Source: Saprospiraceae bacterium (GTDB taxonomy: Bacteria; Bacteroidota; Bacteroidia; Chitinophagales; Saprospiraceae). From it: 64,000 nucleotides of DNA. The notes under the pieces are model-generated. The model was not told where the DNA came from. It saw only the letters and a program-made list of their open reading frames with translations, and ran no database searches. The translations under genes and the position numbers were made by a program. The stretch is taken from NCBI GenBank assembly GCA_013001975.1, contig JABDKX010000140.1, positions 1 to 64,000 of the forward strand, written 5' to 3'. Below, piece by piece: positions 1 through 8,897 of the stretch. Every line of letters starts with the position of its first letter. The stretch's first letter is position 1.

Positions 1-683
1 AAAATAAAGGTTTGGTAGTCTTGAATGAAGATGAACCCCTTTCAATCAAAGCTCAAGATATTCAGTTTGGCTTTCCAGATGAAAGAAACAATATAATTGA
101 TGAATTATCATTTGATATTAAATCAAATGAGAAAGTCCTTTTGATAGGAAAATCAGGTAGTGGAAAAACATTACTTCTTCAAATATTATCAGGAGTCCAT
201 AAAATTAAAGAAGGAGAATTATACATTAATGACATTCCATTTAATAATTATAATATAAACAAACTCCATGATAATATTGGTGTCGCATTTCCAACCAATC
301 AGATTTTTGAAGGAACATTGAAGGAAAATATTACACTAGGTAGAACTGTTTCAGAAAAGGAATTGTCTAACGTTATTCATGTTTTAAGACTATCAGAATT
401 TTTTAGCCACCAAACAAAAGGTATAGAAAGTTTTGTTGATAGCGGCGGCAGAAGATTGCCAAGAAGTATTATTCAGAAGTTACTTATAGCAAGGATAATT
501 ATTTCAAAACCGCGATTACTATTACTTGAAGATCCACTGCAGTTTGTTGAAGAAGAAGAAAAAATAAGAATCATCAATTACTTAATGAGTCCTGAAAGAA
601 ATTGGACCGTCATTGTAATTTCTGATTTTTATTATTGGAAAGAAAAATGTTCGCAAATTATTAACTTAAATAAAAAAAGTTAA
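1..683 (+). CDS. ABC transporter ATP-binding domain, C-terminal part of an exporter-type ABC protein truncated at the left window edge
   Basis: Walker A GKSGSGKT, Walker B-like PRLLLLEDPL and degenerate signature DSGGRRLPRS. The frame stays open upstream of the listed TTG to the window edge (…NKGLVVLNEDEP), so the true start is probably outside the window. Followed at once by HlyD and TolC genes. Confidence 0.8.
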   Translation, partial: NKGLVVLNEDEPLSIKAQDIQFGFPDERNNIIDELSFDIKSNEKVLLIGKSGSGKTLLLQILSGVHKIKEGELYINDIPFNNYNINKLHDNIGVAFPTNQIFEGTLKENITLGRTVSEKELSNVIHVLRLSEFFSHQTKGIESFVDSGGRRLPRSIIQKLLIARIIISKPRLLLLEDPLQFVEEEEKIRIINYLMSPERNWTVIVISDFYYWKEKCSQIINLNKKS

Positions 684-685
684 CA

Positions 686-2062
686 ATGTTGAATATAACT
701 GAAAATAGTATATCAAAGGAAATAAAAATTGAAGACTTTAGATCTTATTCATTATTAAGAAAAAGTAGAAAACAAAAGTTGACTTTGTACATCATTTCAT
801 CATTATTAATTGGCATATTCATTTTCTTATTTTTACCATGGACTCAAAACATATATTCTAAAGGACATATAACAACCAGGCTTCCTGAGCAAAGACCACA
901 AGCCATTCAATCAGTTATTCCAGGCAGAATTGAGAAATGGTATGTTAAAGAAGGAGACTTTGTTGAGAAAGGAGACACCATAGTTTTTTTAAGTGAAATT
1001 AAAAGTGAATACTTTGATCCCAACTTAATCAAAAGAACAAATGATCAAGTAAACGCTAAATCTCAAAGTATAGAATCGTATAAGGATAAGGCCAAAGCGT
1101 TAGAAAGTCAATTCATCGCACTTAAACAAGGATTAAAGTTAAAAAAACAACAGATCAATAATAAAATTATTCAATGGAAGAATAAGATTAAAATGGACAG
1201 TATTGATTTGGTTGCTTTTAAAACGAATTTTGAAGTAGCTAAAAATCAACTTTCAAGAAATAAGGAATTGTATGAAAAAGGACTAAAAACATTATCACAA
1301 TTACAGGAAAAAGAGTTAAAACTTCAGGAAGCCAGTGCAAAGGTAACTGTACAAGAAAACAAACTACTTAATCAAAGAAATGAATTAGTTAATCTAAATA
1401 TTGAATTGCTTTCGACTGAAAGAGAATATTCAGATAAAATGGCAAAGTCAAGATCTGAGAAACAATCTGCTATTTCAAATCAATTGGAAAGCGTAGTTGC
1501 AACATCTAAACTTGAAAACAAACTGAGTAATTATAGTGCTCGTCAAAAATTATATTATATTTCAGCTCCACAATCTGGTTATATTACGAAAACCATCAAA
1601 AAAGGATTCGGTGAGACAATAAAAGAAGGCGCAGATATCGCAATTATAGTTCCTGACAAGTACGACTTAGCAGTAGAAGTATATGTAAAACCACAAGATT
1701 TGCCACTCCTTTCTGTTGGTAACCGCGCAAGATTAAGATTTGATGGGTGGCCTGCGATTGTAATCAGCGGTTGGCCAGAATCGTCTACAGGAATTTTTTC
1801 TGGCAATGTCGTCGCTATCGATAGATTTATAAGTGACAATGGTAAATATCGACTTTTGATAAGTCCTGACAACTCTGAAAAAAAATGGCCAGAAGCACTT
1901 CGCGTAGGAACTGGAACGAACGCATTTATTCTTTTAAAAAATGTGCCTATTTGGTATGAAATCTGGAGGCAGCTTAATGGCTTTCCTCCTGAGTATTATC
2001 AAAATTTAGAAAAAAATAAGCCCGAAGTAAAAAGGAAGGCTCCTATAAAAACCATTAAATAA
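686..2062 (+). CDS. HlyD-family membrane fusion / periplasmic adaptor protein
   Basis: N-terminal TM, biotinyl-lipoyl-like segment (IPGRIEKWYVKEGDFVEKGDTIVFL), long coiled coil and a second lipoyl half (YYISAPQSGYITKTIKKGFGETIKEG). Confidence 0.9.
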   Translation: MLNITENSISKEIKIEDFRSYSLLRKSRKQKLTLYIISSLLIGIFIFLFLPWTQNIYSKGHITTRLPEQRPQAIQSVIPGRIEKWYVKEGDFVEKGDTIVFLSEIKSEYFDPNLIKRTNDQVNAKSQSIESYKDKAKALESQFIALKQGLKLKKQQINNKIIQWKNKIKMDSIDLVAFKTNFEVAKNQLSRNKELYEKGLKTLSQLQEKELKLQEASAKVTVQENKLLNQRNELVNLNIELLSTEREYSDKMAKSRSEKQSAISNQLESVVATSKLENKLSNYSARQKLYYISAPQSGYITKTIKKGFGETIKEGADIAIIVPDKYDLAVEVYVKPQDLPLLSVGNRARLRFDGWPAIVISGWPESSTGIFSGNVVAIDRFISDNGKYRLLISPDNSEKKWPEALRVGTGTNAFILLKNVPIWYEIWRQLNGFPPEYYQNLEKNKPEVKRKAPIKTIK

Positions 2063-2063
2063 T

Positions 2064-2450
2064 ATGAAGTTTTATTCCAGAAAGTTAATCAAACCAGAAG
2101 ATTTAAATGCAAGAAACACACTTTTTGGTGGTGCATTATTGAGGTGGATAGATGAAGAAGCAGGAATCTATGCTATGACAAAACTGGACACTAATCAAGT
2201 AGTCACAAAATACATTTCAGAAATAAATTTTATAAGTTCTGCAAATCAAGGAGATGTCATTGAAATAGGACTAGGTTTTAAAAAAATCGGGAGAACATCC
2301 ATTACATTTTCTTGTGAAGTAAGAAATATATTTTCTAAACAAAGCATTATTAAAATCGAAAATATAGTATTTGTTCATGTTGATACTCATGGCAAACCTA
2401 AGCCTCATGGAATAACCTTGGACAACATAAAACCAATATCAAATATTTAA
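2064..2450 (+). CDS. Hotdog-fold acyl-CoA thioesterase (YciA/BFIT-like)
   Basis: 128 aa; N-A-R-N-T-L-F-G-G-A-L-L-R-W-I-D-E hotdog thioesterase motif. Confidence 0.85.
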   Translation: MKFYSRKLIKPEDLNARNTLFGGALLRWIDEEAGIYAMTKLDTNQVVTKYISEINFISSANQGDVIEIGLGFKKIGRTSITFSCEVRNIFSKQSIIKIENIVFVHVDTHGKPKPHGITLDNIKPISNI

Positions 2451-3839
2451 ATGAATATTAATTTTCTAAATATTCTATTAGTTCTGATTTTGGTTCCATT
2501 GAAAAATATGGCACAGGTTGATTCTACTACTATAACTTATCAAGAGTATATCGCTGCGGTTCTAAAGTTTCATCCCATAGCAAAAAAAGCGGAATTAAAA
2601 ATTAGACAAGGGGACAATGCGCTACTTTCTGCCAAAGGCAATCTTGACCCTACAATAAGCGCAAATTGGGATGAAAAAGATTTTGATGATAAATTATACT
2701 ATAGAAGATATAATGGCAAATTTATTATCCCTACCAAAACTGGAGTTGATTTTGTCGGTGGGTATGAAAATACAGATGGTACATTTTTAAATCCCGAAAA
2801 TAATACTGATGATTATGGTCTTTGGAATTTAGGCATTGAAGTAAATCTCCTACAAGGCTTACTTTATAACGACAGAAGAGCAGCATTGGACAGAGCGGCT
2901 GAATTTCAATCACTCACCATCAATGAGCAAAACATAATCTTAAATGAATTAGTTTACTTTGCATCAAAAGCATATCACGAATGGCAAATGTGGTATTTTT
3001 TTGAAAATGTATTACTTGAAAATATAAGCATAGCAAACACTTATTATGAAAATACATTGGCTTCTTATCAAGGAGGAGAAAAAACAACGCTTGATACCTT
3101 AGAAGCTTTCATTATTTATCAGGATGCTCAAAATATATACAACAAAAATAAAACGTCCCTTACGCGTGCAAAACAAAATGTCGAAAATTATTTATGGTTT
3201 GATTTCCTTCCCATTAAACTAAGTTCGCTATCAAAGCCAGAAAACTATGCAAACAACTTTTATGATCTTTCTAATGCTTTGGATTTAACTCAGCTTGTAG
3301 AAAACCATCCTATCATAAAATCGTACAACAATAAAAAAACAATCGTAGAAATTAGTCAACGATTGAAACGAGAAAAACTAAAGCCAAAATTAAAAGCTAA
3401 GTATAATCCACTTCTTTCAACAGGTGATAATTTGATTCCAGAATTTGCCGGATATAATCAAAAATTTGGAATTGATTTTTCAATGCCATTATTATTTAGA
3501 AGTGAAAAGGCAGATGTTGAAAGTGATCAAATTAAACTTGAAGAAATCGATTATGATCTCCAAAATAAGAGAAATGATTTGACCAATAAACTTGAAGGAA
3601 GTCTTGAAAATCAAATGACTATTCAAGATCAAATTGAAATTGGGAAAGATGTTTTACAAGGGTATGCTTTATTATTAGAAGGAGAAAACGAAAAATTTAA
3701 ATTCGGTGAGAGCTCTGTTTTTATGCTCAACAAAAGGCAAGAGAAATATATCAATTCACAACTAAAATTAATAGAACTGAATATCAAGTTACAAAAAGAA
3801 ATTCTCTTCTTTTTATTCTATTCAAATAGTTTGCTTTGA
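2451..3839 (+). CDS. TolC-family outer membrane efflux protein
   Basis: Signal peptide, 462 aa, helical OEP-like repeats, position after ABC/HlyD genes. Confidence 0.85.
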   Translation: MNINFLNILLVLILVPLKNMAQVDSTTITYQEYIAAVLKFHPIAKKAELKIRQGDNALLSAKGNLDPTISANWDEKDFDDKLYYRRYNGKFIIPTKTGVDFVGGYENTDGTFLNPENNTDDYGLWNLGIEVNLLQGLLYNDRRAALDRAAEFQSLTINEQNIILNELVYFASKAYHEWQMWYFFENVLLENISIANTYYENTLASYQGGEKTTLDTLEAFIIYQDAQNIYNKNKTSLTRAKQNVENYLWFDFLPIKLSSLSKPENYANNFYDLSNALDLTQLVENHPIIKSYNNKKTIVEISQRLKREKLKPKLKAKYNPLLSTGDNLIPEFAGYNQKFGIDFSMPLLFRSEKADVESDQIKLEEIDYDLQNKRNDLTNKLEGSLENQMTIQDQIEIGKDVLQGYALLLEGENEKFKFGESSVFMLNKRQEKYINSQLKLIELNIKLQKEILFFLFYSNSLL

Positions 3840-3955
3840 TAGACATTGGCAGCCAATTAAAATCTTAATAATCTTTAACTGCTGTCATTTAAGAAATTAT
3901 TGTTAGCTTGTTGAATATTTATTCCTAATTATAAGTGTAAGCTAAAATTTAATAA

Positions 3956-5104
3956 ATGCATAAGATTATTTTTTCAATTATTATTCTTATGATTTTCTCA
4001 TGTACCAATTCTGAAGTAAATAAATCATCGAATTTGGATAAATCAAAAAACTGGACAATAACAAATTTTGTAAAAGCTGATAGTATAAATCCGATTTTAC
4101 AACCTTCTACTGAGTTATCTTTTCAATGTCCATTAAATCAAATAGAAATAAAATGGGAAGAACGAAATGTATTTAACCCTTCAGCTATTGTTAAAGATGA
4201 CAAGGTTTACTTGCTCTACCGAGCACAAGATAAAACTGGTACATCAAGAATCGGAATGGCTATCAGTTCTGACGGTCTCAACTTTAAAAAGGAAGCTCAC
4301 CCCGTTTTCTATCCTGACAACGACGAAATGACACAATACGAATGGCATCATAAGAAACAGTCATTTCGAAAATATTTTGGGAATTGTGAAAATTGTTTTG
4401 ATGGTGTTGAAGATCCCAGAATAATTGAAGATGAAAACGGAAGATACATCATGACATATACATCATATGATGGCAAAACCGCCAGACTCTGTTTAGCTTC
4501 ATCAAAAAACTTAACAAAATGGACAAAACATGGATTAGTACTTAAAGATGATAAATTCAAAAATCTGTGGTCAAAAGCAGGTGCCATTGTTGTAGAAGTT
4601 ATTGAAGGAAAAAATATTGCAAAGAAAATAGATGGTAAATATTGGATGTACTTTGGGGATACAAATATTTTCCTTGCCAAATCAGATGATCTGATTCATT
4701 GGGAAGCTTGCACCAATAATGAAAGTCAAAAGATTATTTCTGTCTTACATCCAAGGATGGGACATTTTGATTCCAGACTTGTTGAACCAGGACCATATGC
4801 TATTTATAAAGATGAAGGCATCTTGCTCATCTACAATGCCAGTAATGCCGCGAATTTTAACGATCCTAATTTGCCAAAATATACTTATGCTGCAGGTCAA
4901 GCTTTATTTGACAAAGACAAACCTTACAAGTTACTAGACAGAACAAATGGTTACTTTATTTATCCTGATAAAGAATATGAAAAAGTTGGTGAAGTCAATG
5001 AGGTTTGTTTTGTTGAAGGCCTAGTCAATTTTAAAGACAAGTGGTTTTTATATTATGGTACTGCTGATTCAAAAATTGCAGTTGCAGTTAGTGAGCATAA
5101 TTAG
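3956..5104 (+). CDS. Lipoprotein glycosidase/phosphorylase, GH130-like five-bladed propeller
   Basis: Lipobox MIFSCTN; NPSAIVKDDKVYLLYRAQDKTG…RIGMAISSDG; GVEDPRI motif and repeated propeller strands. Confidence 0.75.
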   Translation: MHKIIFSIIILMIFSCTNSEVNKSSNLDKSKNWTITNFVKADSINPILQPSTELSFQCPLNQIEIKWEERNVFNPSAIVKDDKVYLLYRAQDKTGTSRIGMAISSDGLNFKKEAHPVFYPDNDEMTQYEWHHKKQSFRKYFGNCENCFDGVEDPRIIEDENGRYIMTYTSYDGKTARLCLASSKNLTKWTKHGLVLKDDKFKNLWSKAGAIVVEVIEGKNIAKKIDGKYWMYFGDTNIFLAKSDDLIHWEACTNNESQKIISVLHPRMGHFDSRLVEPGPYAIYKDEGILLIYNASNAANFNDPNLPKYTYAAGQALFDKDKPYKLLDRTNGYFIYPDKEYEKVGEVNEVCFVEGLVNFKDKWFLYYGTADSKIAVAVSEHN

Positions 5105-5207
5105 TCATTCTAGATATTTTTTTAATTTTCATATTATTGGAACCTTTGTTAATCAACTTAGAACGATTCGCCATGAATAAGGATTAATATTCTAAAGAAA
5201 TTTTATT

Positions 5208-6263
5208 ATGCATATTAAGAGAAATTATACTGCCAAAGAAATGGTTTGGTGGACAAGATTTGAAACTTTATTATTTATTATAATAATCACAGTTTTTGTA
5301 ACAGCCTATCATTTTCTTGATATCAATTGGTTGAAAATTCCGTGGACGCCACTTGGATTAATTGGTACGGCAGTAGCTTTTGTGATCGGATTCCAAAACA
5401 ACTCTGCTTACGGAAGAATTTGGGAAGCTCGTAAGATTTGGGGTGGCATCGTAAATACCTCAAGAACATTAGGAATGTTTGTTCAAGATATGTTTACCAA
5501 TGAATATGCAAAAGACAAAAAAACAGATGAATATATTTGGTCTCAAGTTAAAGCTGTCACCTACAGACACGTAGCTTGGATGAATGCTTTACGTCATGCT
5601 ATGAGAATGCCTAAACCTTGGGAGACAACATCAAATCACAAAACTAATGTAGAATGGGGCATCAGACCTCCAGAATTAGATTCAACATTGGAAGCGGATT
5701 TAAAACCATATATATCAAATAACGATTTTGATTATGTGATGTCAAAAAATAATAAACAAACCGCCCTTTTGTATTTGCAGTCTAAACATTTGAAAGCATT
5801 AAAAGAAGAAGGAATCATATGGGAGTTTTCATTTCTTGAATTAGAAGGCGTACTTCAAGAATTATTTAATCTGCAGGGTAAAAGTGAGCGGATCAAGAAC
5901 TTTCCTTACCCACGTCAATTTGCAACTTTAAATCATTTTTTTATGTGGATTTTTATATTGCTCCTTCCTTTGGCATTGGTACCTCAATTTGCAGAAATTG
6001 GTAGTGGATTTGAAAGTACTTATCCTATAATAAGCAAGATATTTATTTGGCTAAGCATCCCCATGTATGTAATTATTGCCTGGATATTTCATACTATGGA
6101 ACGGATTGGACGAACGGGTGACAATCCATTCGAAGGAACAGCCAATGACGTTCCCATTTCTACAATTGCACGTGGAATCGAAATTGACTTGAGACAGAAT
6201 TTAGGAGAAGCTGATAAAGATATACCCAAGCAATATCCGATAAAATATCATACGCAATTTTAG
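5208..6263 (+). CDS. Bestrophin family (UPF0187) ion channel
   Basis: Multi-TM; FQNNSAYGRIWEARKIWGGIVNTSR and NPFEGTANDVP are bestrophin-family signatures. Confidence 0.9.
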   Translation: MHIKRNYTAKEMVWWTRFETLLFIIIITVFVTAYHFLDINWLKIPWTPLGLIGTAVAFVIGFQNNSAYGRIWEARKIWGGIVNTSRTLGMFVQDMFTNEYAKDKKTDEYIWSQVKAVTYRHVAWMNALRHAMRMPKPWETTSNHKTNVEWGIRPPELDSTLEADLKPYISNNDFDYVMSKNNKQTALLYLQSKHLKALKEEGIIWEFSFLELEGVLQELFNLQGKSERIKNFPYPRQFATLNHFFMWIFILLLPLALVPQFAEIGSGFESTYPIISKIFIWLSIPMYVIIAWIFHTMERIGRTGDNPFEGTANDVPISTIARGIEIDLRQNLGEADKDIPKQYPIKYHTQF

Positions 6264-6385
6264 AGTTTAAAAATTAAAAGGCAAAAGGTAAAATAAATTT
6301 CTTACGACTTCTAAAACACAAATTATATTATCTTAGAATCGATTCAATAAATGAAACAGGAATAATTGAATGTAAAATAAGAACT

Positions 6386-6622
6386 ATGAAAGAAATGACA
6401 TGCAAACAATTAGGTGGTGCTTGTGATAAAGTATTTACAGCTGAAACATTTGAAGAAATGGCAGAACAAAGCAAACAACATGGCATGGAAATGTATAAAT
6501 TACAAGACAAGGATCATTTAAACGCTATAGCAAAAATGAAAACTTTAATGACCTCACCGGCTGATATTCAAAAATGGTTTGAGAATAAAAGAAAAGAATT
6601 TGATGCCTTAAGTAATCTCTAA
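6386..6622 (+). CDS. DUF1059-like small protein
   Basis: 78 aa; MTCKQLGGACDKVFTAETFEEMAEQSKQHGMEM. Confidence 0.75.
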   Translation: MKEMTCKQLGGACDKVFTAETFEEMAEQSKQHGMEMYKLQDKDHLNAIAKMKTLMTSPADIQKWFENKRKEFDALSNL

Positions 6623-6639
6623 TAAGACTAATTTGTGCA

Positions 6640-7242
6640 TCACCTATCTTTAGGAATGTCATCCAAAATTGAAAGATCCTCTTCTCTATCAATATCTACT
6701 CCACCCTTTTCGAAGTCTATATATTGAACTATAGATTTGTTATTCCTTATAATTTCTTTAGCCCCGATATCTGTCTTTAAAGCCATCAAATCTTCGAAAT
6801 GAGATTTATCAAAAAATACTGGTGGTCCTGAACTGGTTGAATATTTACTTACGATAATCGAAGGAGATTTCGTCTCTCTCAAAGCTAATATTTTTCGCAA
6901 TATATTCCGATCAAAATATGGCTGGTCAACTAAAACATTAATAACACCATCTGAGTCTTTTTTGACAATTTCCTTTACGCCTGTTGCAATAGATGTACCC
7001 AAACCGTCAGTGTAATTTCTATTGTACAAAACATTACAATCTAAGCTTTTGATTTGTTCTTTTAATTTTTCATAATGTGCTCCCAAAACTACAGACACAT
7101 TTCCGATCGAACTTTCTATGCACTCCTGTACGACGTATGTAAGTAGGTTAGTTCCCTTGAATGGCAACAATTGTTTTGGTTGACCTAATCGAGACGAGGA
7201 ACCTGCAGCTAAAACAAGAATATGTATTTTTTTTCTTTCCAC
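6640..7242 (-). CDS. MobA/MocA-like nucleotidyltransferase
   Basis: LAAGSSSRLGQPKQLLPFKGTNLLTYVV; VLVDQPYF; GGVDIDREEDL near the C-terminus. Confidence 0.88.
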   Translation of the reverse strand: MERKKIHILVLAAGSSSRLGQPKQLLPFKGTNLLTYVVQECIESSIGNVSVVLGAHYEKLKEQIKSLDCNVLYNRNYTDGLGTSIATGVKEIVKKDSDGVINVLVDQPYFDRNILRKILALRETKSPSIIVSKYSTSSGPPVFFDKSHFEDLMALKTDIGAKEIIRNNKSIVQYIDFEKGGVDIDREEDLSILDDIPKDR

Positions 7243-7659
7243 ACTTGAAAAATAATCACTTTAAAACTGAAAATTAAGGTTTCTAATATATATACTTAAA
7301 TAAAAGTAATTCGAAAAAAGTAAGAAAGTAAATAATTTATGAAACCATGACTTGTCAGAATACTAGAACACATTAGGGGTATTCCACATATTTTGGTATA
7401 TAATATGCATATAACTTAGTAAAGTATTCATTAGTTACCAAATTGATATAAATTATTATTGAAAAGAACACTAATTAAAAAAGTCATTTTATGATCAACC
7501 TGAAGTTTTATTTCGCTAAGCAGTAATAAATTAACGAACCTCAATTAACAATCCTCTAAAACTTTTTCAAAATTTTGGTTTCAAAGTTTGACCTTACCAT
7601 GGTAAGACCAGATCTCTATTGACCAAATAATTATTAAATAATTTTATAAATTATTTATT

Positions 7660-8088
7660 ACGAAAAAGAATACTTTTTTTAAAAACGTCAGTCTATTAAT
7701 GGTTTTTAGTTTTATAACCCTTGGACTGCAATAATCCGCTGATGCTCAATTGACCATTAGAAATTTATCAGGTTGTGATCTTTGGGTATATGCAGGTGAA
7801 GCACAAGCACCATGTTCACTGTGTAATGTAACAACTACTATTTCAGTGCCCGCGAATACGCAAGTAGTTATTAACGCGGACCCAAATTGTGCTCCAGAAT
7901 ACTGGAAAGGATTTGTGTATAGTACTTCTCCATTTTTCCCATCAGGATCTGGTTATGCCTACAATCCGATTCCAATAGGATCATGTAATGCTGGATTTAA
8001 TACAGGAACAAATTGTGGAAGCGGGACGATAAATGCGACTTGGGTCAGTGCCGGTGGTGGCGGAGCTCAACAAGCTTACATACAGTAG
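7660..8088 (+). pseudogene. Small cysteine-containing secreted protein gene with disrupted signal peptide (mature domain intact, 7750..8088)
   Basis: The listed ORF starts at TTG 7750, but the same frame upstream reads T(acg)KKNTFFKNVSLLMVFSFITLGLQ-TAA(7732-7734)-SADAQLTIRN, a signal peptide with an in-frame stop and ACG where ATG is expected. Confidence 0.6.
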
Positions 8089-8150
8089 ACATATCAGACA
8101 CGAAGTCTATCAATAAATAACATTTTTACTTGAGCAAATAAAGTTTGGCT

Positions 8151-8189
8151 CTTAACAAGACAGTTCTAATTCTTAATTGTCTTGTTAAG
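8151..8189. terminator. Stable hairpin, possible terminator, between the secreted-protein pseudogene and dinB-like gene
   Basis: 12-bp perfect inverted repeat CTTAACAAGACA…TGTCTTGTTAAG; no clear T-tract follows. Confidence 0.4.
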
Positions 8190-8268
8190 GCTAAATTTAT
8201 GTTTTATTAATCCTCTAAATCAGTTTGCTTTTCTAATCTATTTGTGACTTTGACTAACAACCCTTAAT

Positions 8269-8811
8269 TTGTCTTTGACTAAAGACAAAATTATGACCGA
8301 AAGACAACTATGGGTTGATCATATTTTCAATTTAGATATTCATCCAGGATGGGCTCAGAATATCATGAGTAGAATCGAAGACTGCCCTCTCAGGCTCTCC
8401 AATATTATCAAAGGACTTTCTGACTATGAGCTATCAAAGAATATTGATGGAGCCTATAGTATAAAAGAACACATTGGCCACCTTATAGATTTAGAATCTC
8501 TTTGGATAAATCGGTTTGATCAATTTGAAAAAGGCCTTCCAGAATTGGTTCATGCAGATATGTCAAACCAAAAAACAAAAGAAGCCAATCACAACGAATC
8601 GAATATCGACAATTTGTTAGAAAAATTCAAACACGAAAGGGACCAACTAATTTCAACTTTCAAAAACTTGAGTGAAAAAGCTTTGAACCACAAATCTCTT
8701 CACCCTAGATTAAAGGTCATTATGCAACCAGTTGATTTACTATTTTTTGTTGCAGAACACGATGATCATCATATCACATCAATGAAATTATTAGCAAATG
8801 AGAAGGATTAA
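8269..8811 (+). CDS. DinB-like family protein
   Basis: YSIKEHIGHLIDLESLWINRF and AEHDDHHITSM metal-binding His pattern of the DinB/YfiT superfamily. Confidence 0.8.
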   Translation: MSLTKDKIMTERQLWVDHIFNLDIHPGWAQNIMSRIEDCPLRLSNIIKGLSDYELSKNIDGAYSIKEHIGHLIDLESLWINRFDQFEKGLPELVHADMSNQKTKEANHNESNIDNLLEKFKHERDQLISTFKNLSEKALNHKSLHPRLKVIMQPVDLLFFVAEHDDHHITSMKLLANEKD

Positions 8812-8897
8812 TTTTGTTATAAATGAACTTTAAGCTAATCATAAACTATCAGTAATAATTTATAAAATATCTTTTACCTTTATGAAAAATATAAGCA

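Noticed and set aside
4348-4680. 110-aa minus-strand ORF inside the GH130-like gene
   Set aside because: Fully antisense to a well-supported CDS; no domain.
6386-6622. Small protein beside bestrophin as a toxin or novel peptide
   Set aside because: Sequence fits a known DUF1059-like small protein family; no antitoxin partner.
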